Positions 42,866 through 53,535 are shown, counted from the first letter of the stretch. The stretch: 64,000 bases of DNA from Euborellia annulipes (GCA_023213315.1 JAKCPI010016823.1:37180-101179), one strand, 5' to 3'. Program-made: numbers and translations. The notes: a model not told the origin generated them from the sequence alone.

Positions 42866-42937
42866 GAAAGAACCGAACCCGCGACCCTTGGTATAAAAGA
42901 CCAGTACGGTAATCCCTACACCAAGGCCCGAGGGCTT
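42866..42937 (-). mobile_element. SINE T-like head fragment
   Basis: Reading -: GGCCTTGGTGTAGGGATTAC (box A-like) and GCGGGTTCGGTTC (box B-like). Next to an A-run of ~26. Confidence 0.65.
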
Positions 42938-43059
42938 AAAAAAAAAAAAAAAAAAAAAAAAAAACATTTTGATTTTAAAAAATAATTTGAACATTTTTTG
43001 ACGTGATCGATTAAAATTTAATTGATATACTGTATATAATTAACTTCTTCTTTTTTCTC

Positions 43060-43186
43060 CATTGGCGTCATTTGTGGGCAGGGGGGTCCAGGAGGGCATT
43101 TTCTTCCAACTCACCTATTTCTAAATAAATTTTAAGAAAAAGGTTTGCCCCTCCCCCTCCAAGAAAAAGTTGAAATAACGCCACTG
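43060..43186. mobile_element. 127-bp hAT-type miniature element with target duplication
   Basis: Ends CATTGGCGTCATTT and AAATAACGCCACTG, flanked by TTTTTCTC and CTTTTCTC (8 bp, one mismatch). A relative with the same right end lies near 62650-62706. Confidence 0.75.
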
Positions 43187-43652
43187 CTTTTCTCTTGATT
43201 TTAAAATTATGTTAATCGATCAATTTATGTGATATTCATTCTTCATCTTTTTAATAAATATTTTAATTAGACATTCTTATAAATGGCAACACACCTCTGG
43301 AAAGATAATTACTCAGAAAGAGAGAGACAAACGTCCATTGAAAAATTGATTAGAATTCATGAATTATAATTAAAAAAAATTTAAATAAATAAATAAATAA
43401 AAAAAAAGTTGATTTTTATGATATGATAAATTGTAAAATTGATGACGATATTAATCTCCATCCAAAATGAGAGCAAGAGAGGAAGGTGAAAATTTAATTT
43501 TTATATTCTGAGCGAATAATTGGATGCATTCACAGGGAAGGGGGGGGGGACATTCATACCTGAATGGTATATGTTGGACTATTAACAACAACGTTCTTTT
43601 TTGTAATTGAGTAACATGCCTTTTGAAATAAATTCTTTAATTTTTTTAGCCA
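43187..43652. other. AT-rich stretch
   Basis: No supported feature. Confidence 0.35.
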
Positions 43653-44005
43653 TTTAGGGGTTTGAATTTATTAAATAAATTTTTTAATACACAGTATTGA
43701 TGGCTACCGGGGTACAGTGATGGACAATATTAAGTCCCACCCATGCGTTTTCTACTTGTGATTATTTCATTGTTTTTAAAAAAAAATATTATATATTTTT
43801 TAATGGAAACTCTCATGGTTCAAGCCTAGAAAATTTCCAATAAAGATTTTCATTTTCTTTTATAAAAACAAAGAAATAATCACAAGTAGAAAACGCATGG
43901 GTGGGACTTAATATTGACCCTCACTGTACGTGCTGGGGTCACCAATCCGAGCTTTGGAATCGCTTAACGGCAACGATTGTTGTGACTGTTGCTCTTCTTC
44001 GTTGC
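43653..44005 (+). mobile_element. Repeat W, copy 2, split by a CAGTGA element
   Basis: Left part 43653-43712 (GCCATTTAGGGGTTTGAATT) and right part 43929-44005 (GGGGTCACCAATCCGAGC, CAACGATTGTTGTGACTG). The gap is the miniature element below. Confidence 0.7.
43715..43926. mobile_element. Intact long-inverted-repeat miniature element, TA duplication
   Basis: 212 bp. CAGTGATGGACAATATTAAG pairs with CTTAATATTGACCCTCACTG, and the inverted repeats extend ~55 bp. TA on both sides (43713-43714, 43927-43928). Tc1/mariner-like by target and ends. Confidence 0.9.
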
Positions 44006-44237
44006 CAAAACTCTATAAATTGTATTTGAAAAATATGAAAATCATATGATAAAGTTTTGTTACTTTTCTCGAAATAATATCAAAATATTTATTTAAAATT
44101 CACATGAAAAAAGTTTATTTCTTTCCTTAAAAAAAATAGCAAAATATTTACGTAAATGTCCTAGGAAATTATTTTGAATTTGAGTTTTTTTAACTTTGCC
44201 CATCAACCGTAGGTTGGGATTAATGTTATCATAAAAA
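44006..44237 (+). repeat. Relative of A2 repeat
   Basis: Contains TTTGCCCATCAACCGTAGG, the reverse complement of the A2 end at 28270, then ATGTTATCATAAAAAAATC. Confidence 0.5.
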
Positions 44238-44790
44238 AATCAACAAAACAAAGTACGATTGATCTCGTCTTTGAGAAACCTCGAATACTAGTACTTTACT
44301 GATGTACTTTTTTAGTTTTTTCCACTTTTCTCGAAATTTTCTTTACCGATTTCTTTCAAATTTTAAATATTTATTGTGGTATAGAATAGAATATTATTTG
44401 TGGTATAGAAAACAAATTACGCTAGGTCTTATCTTTGAGAAACTTTGAGTACTTAATACTTCACTGGTGTACTTTTTTAGTGTCTTTCAATTTTCTCAAA
44501 ATTTACTTTGGCGATTTCTTTCAAATTTTAAATATTTAGTATTTGCAGGTAGAACAAAATGAAACTACGATTGATCTCGTCTTTGGGAAATCTCTCTTGG
44601 GAAGTATTAGTACTTTACTGGTGCACTTTTTTAGTTTGAATTTTCTCAATTTCCCCTTTGACGTTTGTGTCAAATTTTAAGTACCAAATGCGAAATTAAG
44701 CTAAGTTTTGTTTTTGGGATACTCCGATTTTTTTTCTGAGGTGTAATACTTTTACAACCTTTTTTTAGTTTTTTCTTATTTTATCAAAAG
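44238..44790 (+). repeat. Tandem array of a repeat-A-related block, ~140-165 bp, 4 copies
   Basis: GATCTCGTCTTTGAGAAA, TACTTTACTGATGTACTTTT and TTCAAATTTTAAATATTTA recur with anchors near 44292, 44457, 44611 and 44748. Later copies are more decayed. The TACTTTACTGATGTAC block is the centre of repeat A. Confidence 0.75.
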
Positions 44791-44904
44791 AAAAAACCAC
44801 CGAGCTCCAGCTCGGCCATCCCGGCACTAAATAATAATAATTTAATATGATATTTAATTTTTTAAAGACCAAATTGTTACATTTTTGTATGCTGGGTGAG
44901 TGAG

Positions 44905-45068
44905 ATTGGGGTCGGGAGGAATAAAACCAGCGTTGTCGAACACCTTTACACTTTTATTTTAAGCATACGTTTCGGTAACCATAACCATTGGCATTGAAGA
45001 TGGCAACCGTTATTTTACCGAAACGTCTGCTGTTCGACAACGCTGGTTTTATTCCTCCCGACTCCAAT
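44905..45068. repeat. Foldback element with GACAACGCTGG arms
   Basis: Arms 44905-44942 and 45031-45068 match almost perfectly (GTCGGGAGGAATAAAACC, GTTGTCGAACA). The centre reads TTGAAGATGG...CC, then GAAACGTC, a near-hammerhead core (first C replaced by T). A second ACGTTTCGGTAA lies in the left half. Confidence 0.8.
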
Positions 45069-45700
45069 TGTTACATTTTCTTTTAGATACAATATTTATT
45101 TTATTATTAGGCTAAAATCAGAATTAATTGCGAGTCTAATGTAAAAGCAACCAGGAAGTTAAAGGAATAGATTTATTCTTTTAATTATTTATTTGATAAA
45201 AGTCATTTAAAAAGGAGGCGACGAAGGAAAGCGTGGGAATTATTAAAATGAGCGAATGAATATGAATTTAGAAATGTGTTGTCGTTTTGCTTATTCTTCC
45301 TCCTCCTCTTTCTCTCTGATCATCATCATCATTATTATTATTATTATCTTCATCTCTTTCTGTATTTCACTGAATATGGATGCTTGGATGAATATAATTT
45401 CTTCCAAAAAAAGAAATCCCCGGTTTTTTCTTATTTTATTTTTTTTTAAGGCTACTATTGAGATGAAAATCCCGTTGGATCCGTATTTAGGCCTATGATA
45501 ATGGGTGATTGGCCATAGGGTTTCTATCTCTTTCTTTGCTAAAAAACAAATTCCGTTATAAGTCATGCATATTATAGATCAGTCAGGGGTTTTTAACCTG
45601 TTGCTTGCTGTTTACTTTCAAATAAAAAAAAATTAGGAGATTTTTACTTGTTGCAGATCGAATTTCACACACCGAAATGTTCATTGGAATTTCATTACTA
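45069..45700. other. AT-rich stretch with ATT/CAT microsatellite
   Basis: (CAT/ATT)n at about 45319-45350. CAGGGGTTTTTAACCT at about 45584 resembles an hAT terminus without a partner. Confidence 0.4.
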
Positions 45701-45702
45701 TA

Positions 45703-46318
45703 CAAATCTGGTGTGATGGTCGCACAGCTCAACTTTCTCTAACCGTTCGGCAAGAGAAAGTTGTGCACTGTGCTTACCACACCAGATTTTTTGTGTCGAT
45801 ATATATTCCCACCAATATACTCGGGTACATGTATTAGAATTCAAGATGTAAAATTTACAAACATGGGAAAATATTTATATTTTGTTACCATGGCAACCAT
45901 TTTTCCTATAAACTACAAGAGTAAAGTCTACAAAAGATTTCAATGGCAAAATGACAATATAAAGAGCATGAAAAAATAATTGATTTTTGAATTTATATCA
46001 AAATCGTTGGAGCGAATATTGAGAATATCGAAAAAAACTGAAAAATTGCATCAGTAAAGTACTACTACTTTTTGACCGATTTTGTTCAAAAGCTTCCCTG
46101 TCACGTCCCAGGGGAATGACTAACTTAAATATAAAATTTCAACCTCTTAACTTAGTTCTTTTGGTTCTTGTTCACAAACACACATACGGACTATGTCGCT
46201 AAAACCACTTTTTTGAATTCAGGGGACCTCAAAATGTTATCCATCAAAATCTCGACATAAAATTTTTGACATGAATTCAATATTTTCTATATATAGCCTA
46301 TAGGTAAAAGAAAGTAAA
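45703..46318 (-). mobile_element. Repeat A, copy 11, full length, diverged
   Basis: 3' hairpin AAATCTGGTGTGATGGTCGC to CTTACCACACCAGATTTTT. Body with several deletions. The 5' hairpin is shortened (TATATATAGCCTATAGG). Confidence 0.8.
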
Positions 46319-46777
46319 AATTGCTTATTTAGTAATAGTAGATAAATTTTATCAAACTACTGACAGACTTCAATAAAGGATCGATTTCTTGTGAGGCATC
46401 CTATATCTCAGCCTGAAGAAGGCATCTCAAGTTCACACGCAGCAGCCGCAATGCAATGCAGCTCTAGCTCCTTATATAAAACGTGGAAAAGCGATTTCGC
46501 CTTGCGATGACCGCAAGCAACTTGTCCAAATAAATTTCATCTTGTTAAATGGATATAAAAGGTTGCACAGATGGCTGTTGATTGTCGGACGACGACGACG
46601 ATCGAGATACAAGGAGGCTCTGAGTCTGAAGCTGCTGCAACCAGATGTCCATTCACGATTATTTCTTTTTCTTTTTTTCTCCACGGATTGTTTCAATTTT
46701 TTCTTCTTCTTCTTCTTCTTCTTAATAAAGTGGTCAAAATGTAACTCAACGATTCGATGATAAATTAAAAAAATGCT
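46319..46777. other. Unique stretch with TTC microsatellite
   Basis: 46440-46640 is moderately GC-rich and non-repetitive (GCAGCAGCCGCAATGCAATG; GACGACGACGACG). (TTC)n at 46700-46722. No splice signals. Confidence 0.35.
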
Positions 46778-47236
46778 GTAAATACACGTTTTGAGGACTT
46801 CTGATTCTGTTAACAAAATATTTCAAGAACGAGGTTGAAATTCGATTACTTTACTGATTTTTTTTTATTTTACCAAATTTGGTTCTATTGCTCAGGGGCC
46901 CACATCTTGTGGGTACGTGGATGGCGACCACGAGCTGCCCGAGCTGGGACAGGCAGTCCTTCAGTTCTTTGTATTATGTCTGTCTCTTCCTTCCTCTTTT
47001 TAACTGGCGTCAGACCGTGCAACGGGCCGGCCTGACCTATTACTTCCGGTCGCAAAAACGCTTGATAGGGTTTTAGGGAAAAAGAGAGGTCCGCCGATCC
47101 CGCATCGCGGGAATAAGGCGAGGACAGAAAAAGACCAAATTTGGTTCTAACGATTTAATTATTTTTTAGATTCTCTTTAAAATGTATATTCTCATTTTAC
47201 CTTCAAAATTGTTTGAAGCACACTTTACTCTTGTAC
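46778..47236 (+). mobile_element. Repeat A, copy 12, fragment split by retroposon V
   Basis: 46778-46887 and 47150-47236 match the body (ACACGTTTTGAGGACTTCTG; AAAATGTATATTCTCATTTT; CACTTTACTCTTGTAC). Confidence 0.75.
46888..47133 (+). mobile_element. Retroposon V, copy 1, with 16-bp target duplication
   Basis: 246 bp flanked by perfect ACCAAATTTGGTTCTA repeats (46872-46887 and 47134-47149). Starts near CAGGGGCCCACATCTTGTGG and ends near CGCATCGCGGGAATAAGGCG. No tRNA boxes or coding frame recognised. The duplication shows insertion by target-primed reverse transcription. Confidence 0.85.
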
Positions 47237-47394
47237 CAAGATACCTAGATTGGGCGTTTGAGACTGTTATTCACCTGAACAGCCCAAATAATATATCATA
47301 CAATTGTTAGCTAAATACTATCCACAACATACGTTTTGTGAATAATATTTGTTGTGTATACATTATAATGTTCTCCATCTCATTTGCGACAATT

Positions 47395-47443
47395 ATTTCA
47401 TCCTGAAGATGAGACCGATGCGCTCCCGAAAAGTCGATGAAAT
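47395..47443 (+). ncRNA. Second hammerhead-like motif (imperfect)
   Basis: ATTTCATC (47395-47402) and GATGAAAT (47436-47443) pair perfectly as stem I. Between them lie CTGAAGA (CTGANGA core, 47403-47409), a weak stem II (GAG/CTC plus unpaired CC), GAAA (47428-47431) and AGTC. Stem III is A-G mismatched at its second pair. Probably a decayed member of the group at 35944. Confidence 0.4.
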
Positions 47444-48405
47444 ATAAAAGTTTTTAATTCTGCTGGCTGCCTTCCTCATTGAGCTCCTAAGTCAAAAGTC
47501 CTTAATCTTTTTTTCAATATTTCTCTTCTTATTATCGGCTTTTTGACGTTAGCTATTCGACCAGCCCTCTGTTTCTCCCTATTTCTCCCACCAGAAAATA
47601 AAATCAAAATTTAAAATATTTATATATACAGAGATTAAAAAAATAATCCTGATTAGACTAGTAAAAATTTTGGTCATCACTTTATTTTAAAGAGAGGTTT
47701 GACTATTTAGGAAGTTTTTTATTTATTCATAAATTTGCTTTTATGCCTCCATTCAACCTGACTACTTCTTCTTTTTTTCCTTCTAAGAATTGCCAAAACA
47801 AGAAGAAGAATGTCCTTGAAAGGTCTCTCAGCAAAAATATCCATTCAAAATCTATTTCCTATAAACACCCTTGATTAATTAATATTTCTTCTTCAAATGG
47901 TTTTAAAAATCCAAGGAATTTCTCTTCTCTGTTTCTCTCAGTCTCATTTTTTTTTGTATTTATGTTTGTGTTTCATATTTAGCCTTCAAAATGACTTTAG
48001 TAAAAAAATAAAAATTCATTTTTCAATTCCAATATGACATGTCTAAAACACATTAGCTACGGAAACACTTTTTATAATGGTATTCTTGGCAAGTGTTATT
48101 CAACAGAGATGGTATAATAACATCATCATAATAATAATAATGCCACACACAAACATATACATCAATTGGTTAGAAAATCAGTAACGTGTGTTCATCTATC
48201 AGATTTCGCCTGCATACATCTAACTGAAACATTTAATTTAATTAGGAAATTCATTGATGATTTTTGCATTGAATTTCAGTACAATTCACTAAACCTTTAA
48301 CTTTTAGTTTTTATCATACCTAAATTAATATGGTCAACTTTTGTTAGAAATTAAAATTTATTATTTCTGTTATTAGTAAAAATAATTTGAAAACATCTTT
48401 TGACT
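47444..48405. other. AT-rich stretch
   Basis: No supported feature. Confidence 0.35.
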
Positions 48406-48407
48406 TT

Positions 48408-48580
48408 TTAATCTTCTTCTTCTTCTTCTTTCTTCGCCTTAATCCCGAGGTGCGGGGTTTTTGCGAGCAGGAAGGAATAGAACAGGTCGGCCCGTCGTAT
48501 GGTCTAACGCCTGTTGAAAATATAGAAGACAAGGGACTGACATGCAAAGAACAGAAGACATCTCTTGGCAAATTTTTGAA
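48408..48580 (-). mobile_element. Retroposon V, copy 2, truncated
   Basis: Reverse complement of the right two thirds: CGCCTTAATCCCGAGGTGCG, GAACAGGTCGGCCCGTCG, CTAACGCCTGTTGAAAATAT. A TTC run at its edge corresponds to the poly-A-side end. Confidence 0.75.
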
Positions 48581-48815
48581 TTACTTGATTTTTTGGGCAT
48601 ACTTTTTATGACACACTGCGCCATCTTATCGGGAAAAACATGCGTAACAACTTCGTTCTTGTTCCGCCTTAAAATATCTTGCTCTCACCCAGGACAATAT
48701 GAACGGTTGAGGGACCTTGTTCATCCATACAAAAAAAAACTTCGTTCCAACAAAATATATTTGTTAAATATGTTTAAAACCCACTTATTATTAAAAATAT
48801 TCTTTAAATAATTTA

Positions 48816-49031
48816 TGCTCAGGGGCCCACATCTTGTGGGTACGTGAATAGCGACCACGAGCTGCCCGAGCTGGGACTGGCAGTCCTTCTGTTCTCTTCA
48901 TGTCTGTCCCTTCTATATTTTCAACAGGCGTCAGACCGTGCGACGGGTTGGCCTGTTCTACAATATTTCTTCCGGTCGCAAAAAAACATTCCGCTGACCC
49001 CGCGCTGCGGGAATGAGGCAAAGATAGAAGA
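48816..49031 (+). mobile_element. Retroposon V, copy 3, with target duplication
   Basis: GCTCAGGGGCCCACATCTTG to GCGCTGCGGGAATGAGGC, flanked by TCTTTAAATAATTTA (48801-48815) and TTCTTAAATAATTTA (49032-49046), which differ by one base. Confidence 0.85.
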
Positions 49032-49046
49032 TTCTTAAATAATTTA

Positions 49047-49840
49047 GTAGTTGAAATTCACCCGAAAAAGCGATCAAAATCATTAAGGAATTCTATCAGA
49101 TTTCGCTGACATACTAATGCATTACATACAGTATTTCAATTTCGGTGTAGTTCGATCTTCAATATTCGATTTGCATTTATTTCTTCAAATCTCCTTCTTT
49201 CGATCTTTGCCTATTATAATTTCCTATCCTCCGAGATTAAAAGAGCATAGGTATTTAGTCTTTTAGTAGTAACATCACGATTAAATGGAAATTTGTTTTT
49301 CATTTTAAACATTCCAAAAAAAAAAAAAAACACATTTTACACCTATGGCTTAAATCACTCTCATCTCTTACACAACAACAACAACAACAAAGCGCATACA
49401 AAATACCGGAAAGTATTAGGCGTGTGCCCTTGTGTATAACAAGTGACGTTAAAAAAAAAAAAATAATGAGATTTTTTGGAAGGATAGATAGAGTGGTTGT
49501 CCTTCAAAGAATTGAAGATTCGATGACTTCCGATTTAAAAAAAAAATAAAATTATTTTTAAATTAATAACAATAAAATTTTTCATCCTTTATAGGTGTCC
49601 CACAAAAGAAATAAACATATTACGTAATTATGTTTTTGGGAGAGGGAGAAAAAAATTTTAAAAGCTAAGGCAGGTTGCGTTCTATTAAGGATTGTGGTAT
49701 TTTTATGCCACGACTAATGGAACTTAATTTATAAATTTATTTATTTGCCGCACGCCTATTTTAGGAATAAAAATATTTATAAAAATTATTATTAAAACAA
49801 TTTTGTACATTTAAATTTTGGAATATATTTATTTAGAGTA
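49047..49840. other. AT-rich stretch
   Basis: (ACA)n near 49373-49390. No gene. Confidence 0.35.
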
Positions 49841-49842
49841 GT

Positions 49843-49996
49843 GTTTTTCTTACCTATATACTATATAGAGAGATTAGATCAAAAAATTCGTTGTTGATAT
49901 TTTATGTAAATACACTTTTTGAGGCCCCTTGAGTTCAAAAAGTGGGTCGCGCAAAATGGTCTGTCTGTCTGGATGTGTGTCACACCAGATTTTTTA
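49843..49996 (+). mobile_element. Repeat A, copy 13, large internal deletion
   Basis: The 5' end and start of body (TTGAGGCCCCTTGAGTTC, GGTCTGTCTGTCTGG) are joined directly to the last arm of the 3' hairpin (GTGTCACACCAGATTTTTT). Confidence 0.75.
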
Positions 49997-50400
49997 ATCG
50001 GTATATTTTTATTCATAATTATATATTGTCTATAATAACACTCTGGGCTCCCTTCAAACACGAATAATTGTCTATATTGTCAATTAATTTGTGGAAATGG
50101 TATTTTTTAGGGGGTCCAAATTTTATGACCTTCTAAGAAAGAAATAAATCATAGTAATAAAATCTTTGTGAAGGAATAAGGCCAATTTTTTTAAATTTTA
50201 AAATAATGAAATTGTTTCTAACTTCGTTTCAATTATTTATGGAATATTATAAAAAATAATTCCTAGATAATTGCAAAACAAAAAAAAAAATTCTATACTT
50301 ATAAATAATAATCATTTTAAAAATAGTACTAATTTTTAATTATCAATCTAATAAAAATAAATAATTTTTTATATGAATGAAATTAGCTGCTATAAATAAT
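49997..50400. other. AT-rich stretch
   Basis: No supported feature. Confidence 0.35.
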
Positions 50401-50429
50401 TTTATTGTTGACGAGATGGCTGTTCAGAG

Positions 50430-50475
50430 CACGACGATGACGTCACCCCGCCCGGCTAGTTAACCAATCTAAAGA
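50430..50475 (+). promoter_or_regulatory. Candidate promoter 1a (CRE, GC box, CCAAT)
   Basis: TGACGTCA (full CRE) at 50438-50445, CCCCGCCC next to it, and CCAAT at 50464-50468, in an otherwise AT-rich region. This trio recurs in promoter 1b. No clear TATA box. Confidence 0.45.
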
Positions 50476-50614
50476 AGATCGATTTGATTTATTCCACGCG
50501 AGTGTGCAAAGTTTATTAAGAATTTGTATTTATAAAGTGTCAAATGTGTGTTCAATAGTTTGATTAATATTGCGGGATTGTGCTACGTGTTAAATAAGTG
50601 TTTGAAAGTGCCAA

Positions 50615-50645
50615 ATGGAGAGAAGAATGATCAGCAATCACAAAA
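50615..50645 (+). CDS. Candidate alternative first coding exon 1a
   Basis: ATG at 50615 opens MERRMISNHK plus one base, then GTGAGT at 50646, a near-consensus donor (AAAA before it). Phase 1. The ~140 bp leader from the promoter-like block is non-repetitive. Unspliced, the frame would run 37 codons to TGA at 50728. No second exon can be identified in the window, so this is a splice-signal prediction only. The gene is unknown. Confidence 0.35.
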
Positions 50646-50824
50646 GTGAGTTGAGCTTCTTTTTTAAAGCATTTAGACAAAAAGATGGCGAGGCCTCTTT
50701 CATTGATATTCAATTCAATTTCAATTGAATAGCAATATTTACAATTTCTTAGTGACCCTTTGACTATATATATGTTTGTTTTTCTGAATTTTTCCTAATT
50801 TGCTTTGATAAGCTATTTATTAAC

Positions 50825-50970
50825 TCTTGTCTCTCTCTCTCTCTCCTTCTCTCACACATACACAAGAGCCCACCCACGCACACAAACACACACACTCTAT
50901 CTATCTCTTTCGCACTCACACACACAAATCCCTCCCCCTTCCCCAAACCCTTACACACACGCACACACTT
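50825..50970 (+). repeat. Pyrimidine/CA-rich low-complexity tract
   Basis: (CT)n followed by (CA)n interspersed with CTAT and CCC. The frames in it (Ser/Leu/His/Thr-rich) are compositional. In a gene on + this would be intronic. Confidence 0.8.
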
Positions 50971-51139
50971 TTACTTCAAACTTCTTATATATTATTTTCG
51001 GATCACAATCAACTTAAAAATCTATATATCAATAAAAACAAAATTAATTATAGGCCTATATTGACAAAAAAAAATGTTCTAATTATAAATATTAGTCTAC
51101 ATCTTCATTAGAATTCTTATATTGTATCCCATCCATCGC

Positions 51140-51178
51140 TGCAGTGGGTAATTATTCAATTATCGCCACGGTAAGAGG
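51140..51178 (+). other. Possible small exon (26 nt)
   Basis: CATCGCTGCAG as acceptor and GCCACG followed by GTAAGA as donor bound 26 nt (TGGGTAATTATTCAATTATC...). Joined to exon 1a it would keep an open frame but leave phase 0, unlike exon 1b. The acceptor's pyrimidine tract is poor. Confidence 0.15.
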
Positions 51179-51189
51179 GAGGGGATTTT

Positions 51190-51280
51190 GAATAATACGT
51201 CATCACCCCCTGCCCCGCCCCCTTATATGCTTAGACTCGGTCGTCAGCTGAAATTTTACTACCACTATTATGATTGGTCA
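51190..51280 (+). promoter_or_regulatory. Candidate promoter 1b (CRE-like, GC box, TATA-like, CCAAT)
   Basis: TACGTCATCA at 51196, CCCCGCCCCC at about 51203-51212, TTATATGC just after, an initiator-like GTCAGC about 30 nt downstream (51243), and inverted CCAAT (ATTGG, 51273-51277). Same element order as promoter 1a. Confidence 0.5.
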
Positions 51281-51419
51281 AGACGTTGGCCTAGCTTCTG
51301 CTCCTGGAGCCCTATTCCCTTAATTCACGACATCAGCTGGTTCAGTAGCCTTCGTGGCCCATAGAGTTAACATTGTGTCTGTGTTGTTTGTATTAAAAAT
51401 TCGAGTGCGTTTATCCATC

Positions 51420-51477
51420 ATGGCGTCCACCTGCCGGCACGTTGCTGTTTGTTTAGGTTTCCTCCATTGTTTCAAAG
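51420..51477 (+). CDS. Candidate first coding exon 1b (possible signal peptide)
   Basis: ATG in strong context (A at -3, G at +4) opens MASTCRHVAVCLGFLHCFK plus one base, followed by GTATTT, a usable donor after CAAAG. Phase 1, as in exon 1a. Basic N-region, then VAVCLGFLHCF: consistent with a signal peptide. Signal-peptide exons ending in phase 1 are common in secreted and immunoglobulin-superfamily genes. The leader (51245-51419) is non-repetitive. Downstream exons are not in the window, and the gene cannot be named. Confidence 0.45.
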
Positions 51478-52575
51478 GTATTTCACACTTTTATTTTCAA
51501 ATTGTTGATTAAATTTAAATAAAATAAGATAAATGAACAAAGTGAAATATATTTTCTTTAAATATTTTACATTTATATGCAAAAATAATATCTAGCATTC
51601 AATTGATCAGCCAATTTATTTATTCTACAAAGAATATAAATAAACACTCGGATTTTTTTATCAACTAATTAAATCATTTACTCAAAGAATAATTCTGTCC
51701 ATCTTTCCATTTTAAACCATCCTTTCTCGCGAATTGCTATCAGACTATACTCTCTCCCTCTCTATCTCTTATTTCTCTCTTCCAGACTCTCTCCTCTCCT
51801 CCCAGCATTTATTCCCTTTCTTCCAAACTAATTTTACTATTTACTCGTCCAAAATAAACTTCTTTTCTTGATCAAATTATTTTTACAATTGCTGTCTTTC
51901 CTTTCCACATTATATTTTTATATAGTATATTGAATAACATGCCGGGAGAAAACTTGTTCAGACAAGTTGAACGTTCCTTTTCAATTCATAGGTAGCACCT
52001 TTTTATTCGATACATATGCGTATATTTTAATTAAAAATTAGTAATATATTAAGAAGGGATTCAATTTTACTGTGAACTCAAGGTGTAATTTATTTTATAT
52101 TTTCATATATCCTCGTTGTGAGAGCATACTCAGATTGTGTCTATTACCATAAATGGTAATATTTTTTTCTCTTTTTGAACTTTATAACTGGAGAGAGTTC
52201 CTTTTGTTAGAACTCTAATATATTTGATTCAAAAATCTTTTCTTTTCAACTAAAGAGTATTTTTCTTTCCTCTCTTTTGACAAGTTTATTTTTTTATTCA
52301 AGTTTTTACATATTTCCTTTATTTTGATTTAAATTGCCCTTTTTTTTTGCTATTTTTTGGGAGGTGGCTCGGCATTCTTCAGGCCCTGCCCCTCAATACA
52401 CTACTATTTTCTATTTGAAGGTAAAAGTGGCCAAGTTTTTTTTTTTTTCTATTTATTTAATATCTTTGATTATTTTAGAATATTATATTTTATGACAACC
52501 ATCTCCAATTTTTTGCATCTGTAAAATAGTAGGCTACTCTCTTTTTCCTATTTTATTTAAAACTTTCGTGTTGCG
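51478..52575. other. Putative first-intron sequence
   Basis: AT-rich with pyrimidine-rich runs (51730-51800). No further exon identified. Confidence 0.35.
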
Positions 52576-52577
52576 CT

Positions 52578-52660
52578 GCAGGGGAGTGGGCCTACCTAAC
52601 TTAAGTATCAAGAGCAGCGATATCTCTACCACTTTGCTACGCCCCAGGGGCTTCTTCAGC
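52578..52660 (-). mobile_element. tRNA-like SINE head, third type
   Basis: Reading -: GGGGCGTAGCAAAGTGGTAG then AGATATCGCTGCTCTTGATA. Box A-like TAGCAAAGTGGTAG. Related to 55063-55123. Confidence 0.55.
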
Positions 52661-53352
52661 TATTATACTAACACATCTTATAGACCACACAGACTATTTA
52701 GATCAGTGGTTTATGTTGCCACGCCTCACTTAAAACAAATCGTATCCCCCCCCCCCCCCCATTTTATAAAATATACCAAAATAAAAATTTTTATTGCTAA
52801 AATATTTATTAATACAAACTCAGGCAAACAAAATAAAAGAATAGAAATATTTTATTTTTATCTTTTAATGAGATGGATGTGCTTGTCTATTAACACAAAC
52901 TTTATCAAATCTCGGGGTTATTGACGAGATAGAGCTACTCGTAGCTTTTTTTCTACAACTAAACGAACTCGATATTTAGATTTGATTGCAGCTATTGCAG
53001 AAAATCTGCTCGTGTACTTGTTTATATTCTCAAGAAACAATAAATAACTTTTTCTTCATTATTAAGTTCAAGTTCTCAATAAGAATATTTTTTTATTTTT
53101 TCTTTATTTTATTTTTCTTGTTTATTATTTTATTTTTATTTTTTCATTAAAACTAGCAATTATTTGAAAAATTGCTCCCTGTGCTCGTAGGCTAAAAAAA
53201 AAAAAGGTAAAATGAAATGAATTTTGTATAGGAAATATTATTCGGAGGGATGGGGGTAGTTTGGGGGGAGGTTTGTTTGTATCTGACTAACTGGCAGAGG
53301 GGGGGGGGGAACTAGAAAATCATCAAAAAAGGCGTTACATAATATGTGGACG
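52661..53352. other. AT-rich stretch with miniature-element debris
   Basis: 52707-52760 has CAGTGGTTTATGTTGCC (hAT-like end) and a C-run. 53320-53345 has GGCGTTACATAATATGTGG, the end of the GCGTTACGTAA family found at 62738. Confidence 0.45.
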
Positions 53353-53535
53353 ACCCCTTAGGCCATTTAGGAATTTAACATAATTATTACTTCATTCATT
53401 CATTGTACTAAAGGGCAACCGGAGAACGTACCACACCCTGGTTTCTGGAAGACATTGCTTAATTGCAACGATCTTGGTGGCTGTTGTTCTTCTCTGTTGC
53501 CAGGCCCCCGGCCTTTTTATCTCCTTTGTCGTCCT
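53353..53535 (+). mobile_element. Repeat W, copy 3
   Basis: GGCCATTTAGGAATTTAACA through ACACCCTGGTTTCTGGAAG, TTGCAACGATCTTGGTGGC to TGCCAGGCCCCCGGCC. Confidence 0.65.

Noticed and set aside
45256..45566. Frames with Ile/Ser-rich sequence
   Set aside because: Driven by CAT/ATT microsatellite and poly-T.
52568..52924. 118-codon frame
   Set aside because: Runs through a tRNA-like SINE head, an hAT-like end and a C-run.
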